Shown here: in pieces, positions 24,238-32,978 of the stretch
Layout: every line of letters begins with the position of its first letter
Numbering within the stretch: the first letter of the stretch is position 1
Source of the DNA: Mariniphaga sp964398855
GTDB lineage: Bacteria > Bacteroidota > Bacteroidia > Bacteroidales > Prolixibacteraceae
Direction of reading: 5' to 3'
DNA length: 36,412 nt
NCBI GenBank assembly: GCA_964398855.1
Contig: CAYNOQ010000020.1
Span: forward strand, 1-36,412
Notes under the pieces: model-generated
Told to the model about the DNA's origin: nothing
The model's input: the letters and a program-made list of their open reading frames with translations, nothing else
Database searches by the model: none
Translations under genes and position numbers: made by a program

Positions 24238-26031
24238 TTATCTGACCCAAACCCACTGAAAATTAATGTTTTCGTCGTTTTTGGGTTGCGCTTCCAATTC
24301 AATTTCATAAAATCCTTTTTCGGAAAAAAGGATTTCACCCGCCCTGTGCGACACAAAATTATCAATAATCCAGTTGGAATTGGGTTCACCAACTGTTTTT
24401 CCGGTATGCAAAAGTTTATGCTCCAACTCTTTTTCGGCAGCTTTTATCAGCAGCCTGCCGGAAGGATTTGCTTTTTCAGCGCTGTAGGATATGTCTATGG
24501 TTTTCATGCCCGGAGTATCAACATAAATTTTCCATTTCATAATCAGCGGCTCATTAATTTCTGTATATTCCGGTACGGTGCCGTGTCTGCTCTTTTCCTG
24601 TATCTTCAAATTTCCTTCTTTCTGAAAAATATTCCGTGGTGTCAGCGAAAATCCACCGCCGGTTGTTTTGGCAACAAGCCCGGATTCAATTTCGGGATAG
24701 TTGTCATATTCTGCCACAACCACCGAAATGTAGGAATCGGGTTCGGTAACAGGAAGTTCAATTTTCGTAAAAACATCGGTATGCACAAAATTTAACAGCT
24801 TTTGCTGTTTGTCGGCTAACAGATAAATTTTTGCAGGTTTGCTCTTAATTCCCGTCAGATACAGCTGTTTTTCGAGAGGACAGTTAAAAACATGCAGATA
24901 CAGTTTTGTGGAATTTCCTATGCTCTTACAGGTAATTTTCCCCCAGTCGTGTAAATTATTGCCTAAATCAAAAGCTTCTGCTCCATAAACCGATTCGCCA
25001 TTCACATTGAGCCATTTACCCATTTCAAGTATTCGCTGTGATATTTCAAACGGCACATCGCCGTTTGCGCGAGGTCCGATATTCAACATGAAATTTCCGT
25101 TTAGACTTGCATTGCCAATGAGCGATTTTAGCAGTGTTGTTGTAGATTTCCATTCTGTGTCGCCGGAATGAAACCCCCATGAATGGGCAACAGTTGCAGG
25201 TGATTGCCACGGAAAATCCTCTTTTTGTGTTCCTAACTGGTTGTCGCCCAATGTTTTGAAATCCACATCGGGGTCTTCTTCAATGGAAAGGCCCAGGCGG
25301 GAATTTACAAGACAGTCCGGTTGCAGTTCTCTGATCAAGGTTTTGAGTTGTAAAAGTTGTTCTTTCGTAACAACTGTCCGGGAGTAGTGAATCCACATAT
25401 CAAACCAGAACATGGCGATTTCACCGTAATTTGTGAGAAGTTCACGGATTTGTGGGATAACTTTTTCCTGCCAGTACCGGTCATAATTTTCAGGTGAGAT
25501 TCCGCTTATCTCTTTTGTGTGATCCCACCCGTATTCGTGCTCCCAGTCAATCCAGTGGGAGTAGTAAAGCCCCATTTTAAGACCGTGTTTTTTGCAGGCT
25601 TCAGCCAATTCTTTGACTAAATCGCGTTTGGGATGGGTATGGTTTCCAATGTGATAATCTCCGGCTTGACTGTTCCAGAGAGCAAATCCGTCATGGTGTT
25701 TGGCAGTGAAAGTCACATATTTCATCCCCGAGTTTTTAGCCAGAATAACCCATTGTTCGGGATCAATTTCATTCCAGTCAAACCGGTTGAGCAGCGTTAC
25801 GTATTCTTCCCTGTCGATGCGGTTGCGATACATAATCCACTCGGCATAATCGTTGTTGTTTCGGATTTTTTCACCCTTCCAGTATCCTTCGGCTCCGCTG
25901 TAAACGCCCCAGTGTATAAACATCCCAAACCGTGAATCGGTAAACCATTTCGCACGCTCATTGACCTGCTTTTGTGCAATCGCGGAAAGTTGCAGCATAC
26001 AGGTTAATATAATAAGGATTAAAGTTCTCAT
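24238..26031 (-). CDS. Alpha-L-fucosidase (GH29)
   Basis: The 597-residue secreted enzyme cleaves terminal alpha-L-fucose from glycans. It has a signal peptide (cleaved near AIAQ, residue 20) and a GH29 TIM barrel: WFTDSRFGMFIHWGVYSG (29-46), KHHDGFALW (111-119), then MFWFDMW with predicted nucleophile D211. LMLNIGPRANG-like sequence (FMLNIGPRANGDVP) closes the barrel. After residue ~340 come beta-rich domains (ESVYGAEAFDLG, then a C-terminal sandwich with MKTIDISYSAEKAN), as in longer family members. The acid/base residue cannot be identified by eye. Located 38 bases downstream of the decarboxylase gene and co-directional, it may be co-transcribed, but it has no metabolic relation with polyamines. 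Confidence 0.92.
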   Translation of the reverse strand: MRTLILIILTCMLQLSAIAQKQVNERAKWFTDSRFGMFIHWGVYSGAEGYWKGEKIRNNNDYAEWIMYRNRIDREEYVTLLNRFDWNEIDPEQWVILAKNSGMKYVTFTAKHHDGFALWNSQAGDYHIGNHTHPKRDLVKELAEACKKHGLKMGLYYSHWIDWEHEYGWDHTKEISGISPENYDRYWQEKVIPQIRELLTNYGEIAMFWFDMWIHYSRTVVTKEQLLQLKTLIRELQPDCLVNSRLGLSIEEDPDVDFKTLGDNQLGTQKEDFPWQSPATVAHSWGFHSGDTEWKSTTTLLKSLIGNASLNGNFMLNIGPRANGDVPFEISQRILEMGKWLNVNGESVYGAEAFDLGNNLHDWGKITCKSIGNSTKLYLHVFNCPLEKQLYLTGIKSKPAKIYLLADKQQKLLNFVHTDVFTKIELPVTEPDSYISVVVAEYDNYPEIESGLVAKTTGGGFSLTPRNIFQKEGNLKIQEKSRHGTVPEYTEINEPLIMKWKIYVDTPGMKTIDISYSAEKANPSGRLLIKAAEKELEHKLLHTGKTVGEPNSNWIIDNFVSHRAGEILFSEKGFYEIELEAQPKNDENINFQWVWVR

Positions 26032-26069
26032 TTTTAGATTTTTATGGTTTTATAAAATATTTCAAATTT

Positions 26070-27206
26070 TTAGGACAACCTTTCCTTAAAATCCCGGTAA
26101 TTAAATGTTCGCACTATTCGCAGCTTATCGTCTTCACCCCAAATTGCAATTGCGGGATGATTGACGCCATTGAACATGGTGGTTTTAACCATGGTGTAAT
26201 GAATCATATCTTTAAAAATCACTTTATCGCCCGGTTTCAGCTCTTTGTCAAAATTATATACTTCCATGAAATCTCCGGCAAGACAGCTCACTCCGCCCAA
26301 ACGGTAAAGATGCCTGCTGCCGGCGTCCGGTTCTGATGCGCCTTCAATTTTCGGGTGGTAGGGCATTTCGAGCGTATCGGGCAGATGGGCAGTGAAAGAG
26401 ACATCAAGAATTGCAGTGCGAATGCCTTTGTGAGAAACAATATCCTGAACGGTTGAAACCAACACACCAGTTTCCCAGGCAATGGCACTTCCGGGTTCAA
26501 GGATAATATGCACACCGTATCTGTTTTTGAAGTTTCTGAGCAGTTGAATCAGATGCTCATGATTATATCCGACGCGTGTCATCAAATGCCCGCCACCCAT
26601 GTTTATCCATTTTATTTGCTCAAGGTGCTTACCAAATTTTGCTTCTATGTTTTGTAAAGCCTTTTCTAAACTGTAAGAGTCGGATTCGCATAAAACATGA
26701 AAATGAATTCCTTCAATTCCATCAGGCAATTTGTCCGGGAACCCGGCGCTGTCCACTCCAAACCGGGAACCCGGCATTCCCGGGTTATACAGGTCAGTCT
26801 GAACATCCGAAAACTCGGGATTTACGCGAATACCGCATGAAATTTTATGGTTTGCCTTTCTGGTTTTGTCATAAAACTTTTCAAACTGCGAAAACGAATT
26901 GAAAACAATATGATTTGAATATTCCAGCAGTTGGTCAAATTCACTTTCAAAATAGGCAGGAGAATAGACGTGTGCACGGGTTTTCATCTCTTCGTAACAG
27001 AGTCTTGCTTCGTTGAGTGAACTTGCGGCTGCCCCTTTCAGATATTGACGCACAAGCGGAAATGCGCTCCACATGGCAAACCCTTTAAAGGCTAATATTA
27101 TTTCAATATCAGCCTCCTTCTGAACCCGGTTGATGAGTTCAAGATTTTTCCGAAGCAGCTTTTCATCAAGTACAAAAGCAGGCGAAGGAATTTTTGTGTA
27201 GTCCAA
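26070..27206 (-). CDS. nspC: Carboxynorspermidine/carboxyspermidine decarboxylase
   Basis: The 378-residue PLP enzyme (alanine-racemase fold type III) converts carboxyspermidine to spermidine, the last step of the aspartate-semialdehyde route. PLP lysine is K41 in LAFKGFAMW; FHVLCESDSY and INMGGGHLMTR match the family, and the C-terminal GGVSCLAGDFMEVYNFD carries the substrate-binding Cys-x-x-D residues. The gene starts 11 bases after the stop of the dehydrogenase gene, the classic CANSDH-CANSDC order. Enzymes of this family accept both norspermidine and spermidine precursors; in Bacteroidota spermidine is the usual product. The neighbouring agmatinase supplies putrescine. Confidence 0.95.
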   Translation of the reverse strand: MDYTKIPSPAFVLDEKLLRKNLELINRVQKEADIEIILAFKGFAMWSAFPLVRQYLKGAAASSLNEARLCYEEMKTRAHVYSPAYFESEFDQLLEYSNHIVFNSFSQFEKFYDKTRKANHKISCGIRVNPEFSDVQTDLYNPGMPGSRFGVDSAGFPDKLPDGIEGIHFHVLCESDSYSLEKALQNIEAKFGKHLEQIKWINMGGGHLMTRVGYNHEHLIQLLRNFKNRYGVHIILEPGSAIAWETGVLVSTVQDIVSHKGIRTAILDVSFTAHLPDTLEMPYHPKIEGASEPDAGSRHLYRLGGVSCLAGDFMEVYNFDKELKPGDKVIFKDMIHYTMVKTTMFNGVNHPAIAIWGEDDKLRIVRTFNYRDFKERLS

Positions 27207-27217
27207 TTTCGTAAGAA

Positions 27218-28411
27218 TTACAATTCCAGATCAATATTTATTGCTTCATTCCATGGCAGACCCCATTTGCCAACTTTTTTCATGAACGGGTCAGGATTAA
27301 ATTCTTCCACATTAAATACCCCTTTGCCGTTCCATTTTCCGGTGAGCACCATCATTGCACCCACCATTGCCGGAACTCCGGTTGTGTATGAAACAGCCTG
27401 AGTACCTGTTTCCTCATAAGCTTTTTGGTGGCTGCAATTATTCCAGATATAATAACTTTTCTCCTTGCCGTTCTGAATTCCTTTAATCCGGCAGCCGATG
27501 GATGTTTCACCCACATAGTTTTCACCCAGATCACCCGGATCGGGCAGAACATACTTTAAAAACTCCAGTGGAATAACGTCAATTCCCTTGTATTTTACCG
27601 GGTCAATTCGTGCCATTCCGATATTCTGGATCACGCGTAAATGGGTCAGGTACTCCTGTCCGAAAGTCATCCAGAATCTCGCCCGTTTCAAGGTTGGAAA
27701 GTTTTTCACTAATGATTCCAACTCTTCATGGAAAATCAGATAGGAGTCGCGTGGTCCGATGTTGGGATAGTTCAACACCTTTTTGATTTCGTGCGGTTCA
27801 GTTTCGACCCATTTCCCGTCTTCCCAGTATTTTCCTTTCTGGGTAACTTCGCGGATATTGATTTCGGGATTGAAATTGGTAGCGAAAGCTTTACCGTGAT
27901 CGCCGGCGTTGCAGTCCACAATATCCAGATAATGCAACTCATCAAAATGATGTTTTGCAGCATAAGCAGTGTAGATACTGGTAACTCCGGGGTCAAAACC
28001 ACAACCTAACACAGCCATGATTCCCCTTTCCTTAAACCTGTCGTGATACGCCCATTGCCAGCTGTATTCAAATTTTGCCTCATCCTTAGGTTCGTAGTTT
28101 GCCGTGTCAAGATAATGAACGCCGGTTTCAAGGCAGGCATCCATTATGGACAAATCCTGATAAGGCAGGGCAACATTTATCACCAACTCTGGTTTAAAAC
28201 GTTTTATCAGGCTTACAACTTCGGCAGTATTATCAGCATCAACCTGAGCTGTTTGAATACGCCCGTTGCCAACTTCCTTTGCAATAGTCTCGCACTTTGA
28301 CAGAGTGCGGCTTGCCAGCATAATTTCAGAAAAAACTTCAGGGTTAGCGGCACATTTGGCAGCCACAACCCTGCCGACACCGCCAGCTCCTATAATTAAA
28401 ACCTTACTCAT
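27218..28411 (-). CDS. Carboxynorspermidine/carboxyspermidine dehydrogenase
   Basis: The 397-residue protein is a saccharopine-dehydrogenase-like reductase. It condenses putrescine (or diaminopropane) with aspartate semialdehyde and reduces the imine to carboxyspermidine, using NAD(P)H. The Rossmann motif IIGAGGVGRVV is at residues 6-16; other signatures are VINVALPYQDLSIMDACLE, YLDTANYEP, GCGFDPGVTSIYTAYAAKHH and YTTGVPAMVGAMMVL. Family annotation is sometimes saccharopine dehydrogenase (lysine), but adjacency with nspC strongly supports the polyamine role. It is divergent from the agmatinase, with about 100 bases between. Confidence 0.92.
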   Translation of the reverse strand: MSKVLIIGAGGVGRVVAAKCAANPEVFSEIMLASRTLSKCETIAKEVGNGRIQTAQVDADNTAEVVSLIKRFKPELVINVALPYQDLSIMDACLETGVHYLDTANYEPKDEAKFEYSWQWAYHDRFKERGIMAVLGCGFDPGVTSIYTAYAAKHHFDELHYLDIVDCNAGDHGKAFATNFNPEINIREVTQKGKYWEDGKWVETEPHEIKKVLNYPNIGPRDSYLIFHEELESLVKNFPTLKRARFWMTFGQEYLTHLRVIQNIGMARIDPVKYKGIDVIPLEFLKYVLPDPGDLGENYVGETSIGCRIKGIQNGKEKSYYIWNNCSHQKAYEETGTQAVSYTTGVPAMVGAMMVLTGKWNGKGVFNVEEFNPDPFMKKVGKWGLPWNEAINIDLEL

Positions 28412-28463
28412 TTTATTTTCTGCTTTAAAATTGTAAATTCACGGTTTGTTTTAAAATTGATAA

Positions 28464-28471
28464 TATTTTTG
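28464..28471 (+). promoter_or_regulatory. Possible promoter for agmatinase
   Basis: TATTTTTG fits TAnnTTTG and predicts a leader of about 38 bases. TTTG lies 15 bases upstream, shorter than ideal. The divergent polyamine promoter should overlap this interval. Confidence 0.35.
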
Positions 28472-28515
28472 CCTTTTTTTACGGCACTTTCAGCATGCAA
28501 AATAAATAAATTTAT

Positions 28516-29565
28516 ATGAACAACTCATCTCAATTTAATGAATTTGATCCTAACGGTATAGGTTTAAGAAACGGGAATTTTATCGGGCTTCCTTTTACTG
28601 AAGATTCCGCCCGTGTAATTTTGCTGCCGGTTCCGTGGGATGTCACTGTTTCTTATGGTGACGGAACCGCCCATGCTCCGGCTGCTATTCTGGAAGCTTC
28701 GCTGCAACTGGATCTGTATGATCCTGATGTGAAAGATGCCTGGGAACTGGGGATATTCATGCAAACGCCGGATGAAAAAATTCAGAATAAAAGCAGAAAT
28801 CTTCGTAAAAAGTCGGCTTCTTATATTCATTTTCTTGAAGAAGGGGGAAAACCCGGTGAAAACCCTGAAATGGCGAAACTTTTGGATGAAATAAATGCCG
28901 GTTCAGAATACCTGAATAACTGGCTGACAGCACAATCAAAAAGATTGTTGGATGCGGGAAAACTTGTGGGAATAATTGGCGGCGAACACAGTGTACCGTT
29001 GGGGTTCATAAAAGCGCTTGCAGGGAGATATGAAGATTTTGGCATTTTGCAGTTGGATGCGCATCTTGACTTGCGAAACAGCTATGAAGGTTTTCAGTAT
29101 TCTCATGCTTCCATTTTTTACAATATACTGAAAGAGAAACAGGTATCAAAACTGGTGCAGGTTGGTATCCGTGATTACTGTGACGAAGAAGTTGAATTCG
29201 CAGCCTGTGAAAAGGAACGCATTTCAGTGTTTTTTGATCAGGAGATGAAAGAGAGCCGTTTCCATGGCAAAACGTGGAGCGCCCAATGCGATGAGATTGT
29301 AAAACAACTTCCCGAACTGGTTTATGTCAGTTTTGATGTGGACAGCTTAGACCCAAAACTTTGCCCGGCTACCGGCACTCCCGTTCCGGGCGGATTAGAA
29401 TTTCAGGAAGCGCTGTTCCTTTTGAAAAGAGTGGTTGAAACCGGGAGAAAAATCATTGGGTTTGATGTTAGCGAAACCGGCAGCAGTGAATGGGATGCCA
29501 ATGTTGCCGCACGGCTGATTTACAGGCTTTGTAATTTTACAGGAAGATCAAACGGATTGATTTGA
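28516..29565 (+). CDS. speB: Agmatinase family ureohydrolase
   Basis: The 349-residue protein is an arginase/agmatinase-fold hydrolase, using two manganese ions. All ligands are present: H158 in GGEHS, D181, H183 and D185 in DAHLDLR, and D274, D276 in SFDVDSLDP. The ATGTPVPGGL loop is typical. Compared with short SpeB (about 300 residues) it has an N-terminal extension and an insert near residues 80-130, as is common in Bacteroidota agmatinases. It makes putrescine and urea from agmatine. The location, divergent from the carboxyspermidine genes, supports agmatinase rather than arginase or formiminoglutamase. A bidirectional terminator follows. Confidence 0.88.
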   Translation: MNNSSQFNEFDPNGIGLRNGNFIGLPFTEDSARVILLPVPWDVTVSYGDGTAHAPAAILEASLQLDLYDPDVKDAWELGIFMQTPDEKIQNKSRNLRKKSASYIHFLEEGGKPGENPEMAKLLDEINAGSEYLNNWLTAQSKRLLDAGKLVGIIGGEHSVPLGFIKALAGRYEDFGILQLDAHLDLRNSYEGFQYSHASIFYNILKEKQVSKLVQVGIRDYCDEEVEFAACEKERISVFFDQEMKESRFHGKTWSAQCDEIVKQLPELVYVSFDVDSLDPKLCPATGTPVPGGLEFQEALFLLKRVVETGRKIIGFDVSETGSSEWDANVAARLIYRLCNFTGRSNGLI

Positions 29566-29592
29566 AATTTCAGAAGCCAAAATTTCAAAATA

Positions 29593-29621
29593 AAGCAGCC
29601 ACCTTAAAAAGATGGCTGCTT
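29593..29621. terminator. Bidirectional terminator between convergent genes
   Basis: AAGCAGCCA (29593-29601) pairs with TGGCTGCTT (29613-29621) around an 11-base loop. It ends the agmatinase transcript, with a U-rich TTGTTG tail, and probably also the transcript of the convergent gene at 29663. Confidence 0.75.
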
Positions 29622-29662
29622 GTTGAATTGAGTTGAATTTCTATTCTTATAAAATTTATCTC

Positions 29663-31156
29663 TTATCTTCTGGATGAGCTGCTTGTTGTGCTCCTTGTTG
29701 CAGAGCTGCCGGCAGGTGCAGTTGTGCTTTTGGTGGTTCTGCTTTGAACTGTTGTGCTTCTCTGCGTTGTTGCTCTGCTACCGGTTGTTACCGTGCCCGT
29801 GCTCTGACGGGGAGCAGTTGTCTGCGCCGGTTTGGCAGTTTGCCGTGGCTGCGTTACGGTGCGTTGCTGCGTGGCAGGCGCCGGCTGCGTAGCTGCACGC
29901 TGCTGGGTTACCTGTCTTTGCGGTGTCGCAGGGCTTTGCTGCGTTGTTGTTCTTGGCTGTGTAGCAGGTGTCTGAGCACTTTTTGTTGCAGTATTTACTT
30001 CCCGCTTATTTGCTGGTTGAACAGCCCGGTTTGCAGGAGTTGCCTGTGTGGCTTCGCGTGTTTGCCCGGTAACCGGAGTGGTTGAAGTTCTTCTGTCTGT
30101 TGCGGAAGTTGAAGTACTTCTGCGTGCAGCTTCAGTGCTCTGGGTTGCTGGCGCTCCCGCTGCTGCGCTTCTCAAAGTAGCAGATGTACGGGTTTCTGCT
30201 GCATTTGTGGTGGCAGCTCTTTCTGTTACTCCCGTTGAAGTGTTTCTTCTGCCGCTTGCGCTCACTGCCGTGCTTTCTCTGGCTACAGTAGTTTCAACCG
30301 GATTCCTTCTTGCATAGAGCGCTTCTCCTTCAGCTTTTTGTTCGGGACGAGAGTAGGTGTAATTGTATTTCCCTTCATTGACTCTGACTATAACCGTCGG
30401 GGAATAAACCCTGACATTGGTGTAGTAAAAATCGGTGTAACGTGCATACCGTGGTGTTACCGTGTAGTGGAAATGTGTGTGATAAAAAGTATTCAAATGG
30501 GAATGGTATCCGTAGTAATAGTGCCAGTAGTACGGTCTCCACGGTTTCCAGTATGTCGGATAGTAACCCCAGTACCATGCTGAACGCCAGACGAGATAGC
30601 TTGGTGCGTAAATGAATCTGACTACGGGCCAGGCAGCAATCTGATAAGGAGTTGTCCTGACAACCGTAACGTTTGTTCTCACTGTCGGCGTTCCCAAATA
30701 TCCCGGATTTGGCGTTTCGGCGTAATATTCATCAACTATGGGTTCAATGATGTAGTTTTTACCGTATAAAGCTTCATCTCCGATTAGCTGAATGTGAACA
30801 GAACCATTGTTGAACTGCTGAACAACAAAAACTGCTACGTCCTGGCTTACATTTCTGTTCAGATTTGCTCTCAGCACAATATTGTGTACGTTTCCGTCAA
30901 CATAGTCATGCACTGAAATATAATCTATCATATTATCGCCGTTGAGGTCGAGATTATTTATCATGGAGTTCGGGTCGTTGAGGCTTCTTTCAAAACTTTC
31001 AAGCGTTTCTGACTCCTGGAAGAGTTTCATAACTGCATAGAGATTGAGGTTATCACCCGGCAGTCCCAGATACCCGCTCTGGTAAGCATTTGCCCCGGCT
31101 ATACTCCAGGCTGCTGTGAGCAGCGCGGTGATGAATGTGTAAATTAACTTTTTCAT
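29663..31156 (-). CDS. Secreted protein with EF-hand-like loop and long Thr/Gln/Arg-rich tail
   Basis: The 497-residue product has a signal peptide (cleaved near AGANA, residue 24). The N-terminal domain (about 25-150) belongs to an uncharacterised Bacteroidota group: LNLYAVMKLFQESETLESFE, a calcium-loop-like DLNGDNMID (70-78) and VVQQFNNGSVHIQLIGDEALYG. A middle section is extremely rich in Tyr and Trp (WYWGYYPTYWKPWRPYYWHY), ending in a His-rich stretch. From about residue 280 to the end it is a low-complexity tail of Thr, Gln, Ala, Ser and Arg with repeated TQ and ATQP units. The tail is positively charged and should be disordered, perhaps binding anionic polymers or the cell wall. The function is not known. 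Antisense open frames here are artefacts of composition. Confidence 0.7.
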   Translation of the reverse strand: MKKLIYTFITALLTAAWSIAGANAYQSGYLGLPGDNLNLYAVMKLFQESETLESFERSLNDPNSMINNLDLNGDNMIDYISVHDYVDGNVHNIVLRANLNRNVSQDVAVFVVQQFNNGSVHIQLIGDEALYGKNYIIEPIVDEYYAETPNPGYLGTPTVRTNVTVVRTTPYQIAAWPVVRFIYAPSYLVWRSAWYWGYYPTYWKPWRPYYWHYYYGYHSHLNTFYHTHFHYTVTPRYARYTDFYYTNVRVYSPTVIVRVNEGKYNYTYSRPEQKAEGEALYARRNPVETTVARESTAVSASGRRNTSTGVTERAATTNAAETRTSATLRSAAAGAPATQSTEAARRSTSTSATDRRTSTTPVTGQTREATQATPANRAVQPANKREVNTATKSAQTPATQPRTTTQQSPATPQRQVTQQRAATQPAPATQQRTVTQPRQTAKPAQTTAPRQSTGTVTTGSRATTQRSTTVQSRTTKSTTAPAGSSATRSTTSSSSRR

Positions 31157-31423
31157 GGCTTTTGCTTTTAGTTTGAAGATTCATTTCTTCAGTTACCCTA
31201 AGGCAAAACTCATACCAGAGATTAGCGAAAAATAGAAGATCATGTTTTGTTTTTAATAAATATCAGATTTGCAGCACTTTAGCTATATCTGAAATGTAAC
31301 AAAATCTTAAAATTGGTTGGTTGCAATTCAGATTCATAAAGTTTCTTTGCAAAAAAACATTAAATCCTGTCTTTTTCCCTGACAATATTTTGTGATATTT
31401 TCAATTTTGTACATACAAATTTT
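31157..31423. other. Intergenic region upstream of the low-complexity protein
   Basis: AT-rich bases without a gene. A small inverted repeat, TTTGTA-CA-TACAAA (31406-31419), sits 5 bases beyond the stop of the esterase gene; it may be an operator or weak terminator. Confidence 0.35.
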
Positions 31424-32290
31424 TCAATGCTGATGGAATCCGTCCGATACAAACCTTAAAACTTCGGGTAGTGATTCTCTCCAGTAGGTCCAGTTGTGTG
31501 CACCGTCTCGCACGCGGTATTCGTGAGGAACATTTCGCTTCCTCAACGTGATGTGCACCAATGCATTGCCTTCAAAAAGAAAATCATCGTCGCCGCAATC
31601 AATATACCAGCGGACAGATTTTAAACCTTCTTCGGGCAGATTTTTTACCATTTCCGTTACGCTGTATTTTTCAAACCAGGCGTCGACTTCTGCCTGTGTT
31701 GCATCTGCACTGCCCATGCGCCGGATATTATTTTTGGTATCTTCCCGGGTCAGCGGTCCGGTTGAGGCGCTCAGCGGACAGGCAGCTGAGAACAGATCGG
31801 GGCGATGAAGGGCATAGTAAAATGAACCGCCTCCGCCCATGGAGAGTCCGGCAACTGCCCGGTAGCGTTTTTCGGTTCTGATCCGGTATTTTCCTTCAAT
31901 AAACGGCATAAACTCTTCAAAAAAGAAGTCTTCGTATCTCCAGTTGCCTTTAATATCGTTAGTGTAACCGCGCTGACCGGTGTTTGCATCCGGCATAACA
32001 ATAATCATTGCCGTTGAGACTCTTTCGTTTATGGCTTTATCTGCAATTTGCAAAACTTCGCCAAACTGAATCCATCCGCTCTGGTCGTCGCCTGCGCCAT
32101 GAAGCAGATAGAGAACCGGGTAACTTCTTTCGGAAGTTTCATAATCGGGCGGCAGATAAATTGCATATTTGCGCTCCATGTTGAGGATTTTGCTGTTCAT
32201 GGAGAGATTGTCAAAAACTTTTCCCGACCGGGAAAAGGCATTTAACGTGAAAGCTGCTGCAACCAAAAGGAGAATGATTTTCTTATTCAT
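31424..32290 (-). CDS. Secreted esterase (esterase D / feruloyl esterase family)
   Basis: The 288-residue secreted protein has a signal peptide (cleaved near NAFS, residue 20) and a complete alpha/beta hydrolase domain of the putative-esterase family. LYLLHGAGDDQSGW forms the oxyanion region, Ser150 lies in AGLSMGGGGS, the acid is in IDCGDDDFL and the histidine in DGAHNWTYW, the classical triad of acetyl-xylan and feruloyl esterases. It differs from the 507-residue esterase at 21908-23431 in having no N-terminal domain. Substrate is unproven, but plant polysaccharide decoration is plausible. It is monocistronic on the minus strand. Confidence 0.85.
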   Translation of the reverse strand: MNKKIILLLVAAAFTLNAFSRSGKVFDNLSMNSKILNMERKYAIYLPPDYETSERSYPVLYLLHGAGDDQSGWIQFGEVLQIADKAINERVSTAMIIVMPDANTGQRGYTNDIKGNWRYEDFFFEEFMPFIEGKYRIRTEKRYRAVAGLSMGGGGSFYYALHRPDLFSAACPLSASTGPLTREDTKNNIRRMGSADATQAEVDAWFEKYSVTEMVKNLPEEGLKSVRWYIDCGDDDFLFEGNALVHITLRKRNVPHEYRVRDGAHNWTYWRESLPEVLRFVSDGFHQH

Positions 32291-32350
32291 GATTTTAAGT
32301 TTTGAATCTGATGTAACTTTTCAGCCGATTATATTTTAAAAACCGCTGCT

Positions 32351-32941
32351 TTATTCTGCTGTTTCTGCTTTGCTCACTTTTCCGTTTTTGAAGATATATT
32401 GCTCATTGCTTTCGGGGCAGCGGGCTTTCCCTTCTTCATTAAACTTCAGCTTATGCCCAAATTCACTCATCCAGCCGGCTTGCCGTGCAGGATTTCCGGT
32501 AACTAATGCATAGTCGGGAACGGATTTGGTGACAACCGCACCGGCACCGATAAATGCATACCTGCCGATATTATTTCCGCAAATGATGGTGGCGTTGGCG
32601 CCAATCGTTGCCCCTTTCCCAATATACGTTTCGGCAAATTCATTTTTCCTGCTGATTGCCGAACGCGGGTTAATCACGTTGGTGAACACGGCAGAAGGTC
32701 CTATAAACACATCATCTTCGCAAGTGACGCCGGTGTAGAGAGATACATTGTTTTGCACTTTTACATTTTTCCCGAGAATCACTCCGGGAGAGATAACCAC
32801 ATTCTGACCGATATTGCAATTTTCTCCAAGCACGCTGCCGGGCATGATATGCGAAAACAGCCAGATTTTAGTGCCTGCCCCGATGATGCAATCCGGCTCA
32901 ATCACAGCAGTTTCATGTGCAAAATAGTTTTTTTCTGTCAT
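32351..32941 (-). CDS. wbpD: WbpD-like amino-sugar N-acetyltransferase
   Basis: The 196-residue left-handed beta-helix acetyltransferase closely follows WbpD/WlbB, which acetylates the 3-amino group of UDP-GlcNAc(3N)A in O-antigen sugar synthesis. The hexapeptide run includes GAGTKIWLFSHIMPGS, VVISPGVILGKNVKVQNNVS, GPSAVFTNVINPRS, KGATIGANATIICGNNIG and VTGNPARQAGWMSEFG, the last being characteristic. FdtC-like enzymes (3-amino-3,6-dideoxyhexose) are close relatives, so sugar identity is not certain. It lies 37 bases downstream of the WbpE-like gene and is co-directional, forming a two-gene unit; the other enzymes (WbpA, WbpB) are not in the window. Confidence 0.82.
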   Translation of the reverse strand: MTEKNYFAHETAVIEPDCIIGAGTKIWLFSHIMPGSVLGENCNIGQNVVISPGVILGKNVKVQNNVSLYTGVTCEDDVFIGPSAVFTNVINPRSAISRKNEFAETYIGKGATIGANATIICGNNIGRYAFIGAGAVVTKSVPDYALVTGNPARQAGWMSEFGHKLKFNEEGKARCPESNEQYIFKNGKVSKAETAE

Positions 32942-32978
32942 GGATACGAATTTCGGCTTTTTATTTTTATAAACAGAA

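Noticed and set aside
23870..24392. Small open frames in the ncRNA region (62 and 131 codons, minus strand)
   Set aside because: They cross the promoter or the fucosidase end, have no protein-like features, and coincide with hairpins.
29674..30317. Cys/Leu-rich plus-strand open frames
   Set aside because: They are antisense to the low-complexity Thr/Gln/Arg tail; their length and odd composition result from the codon bias of that strand.
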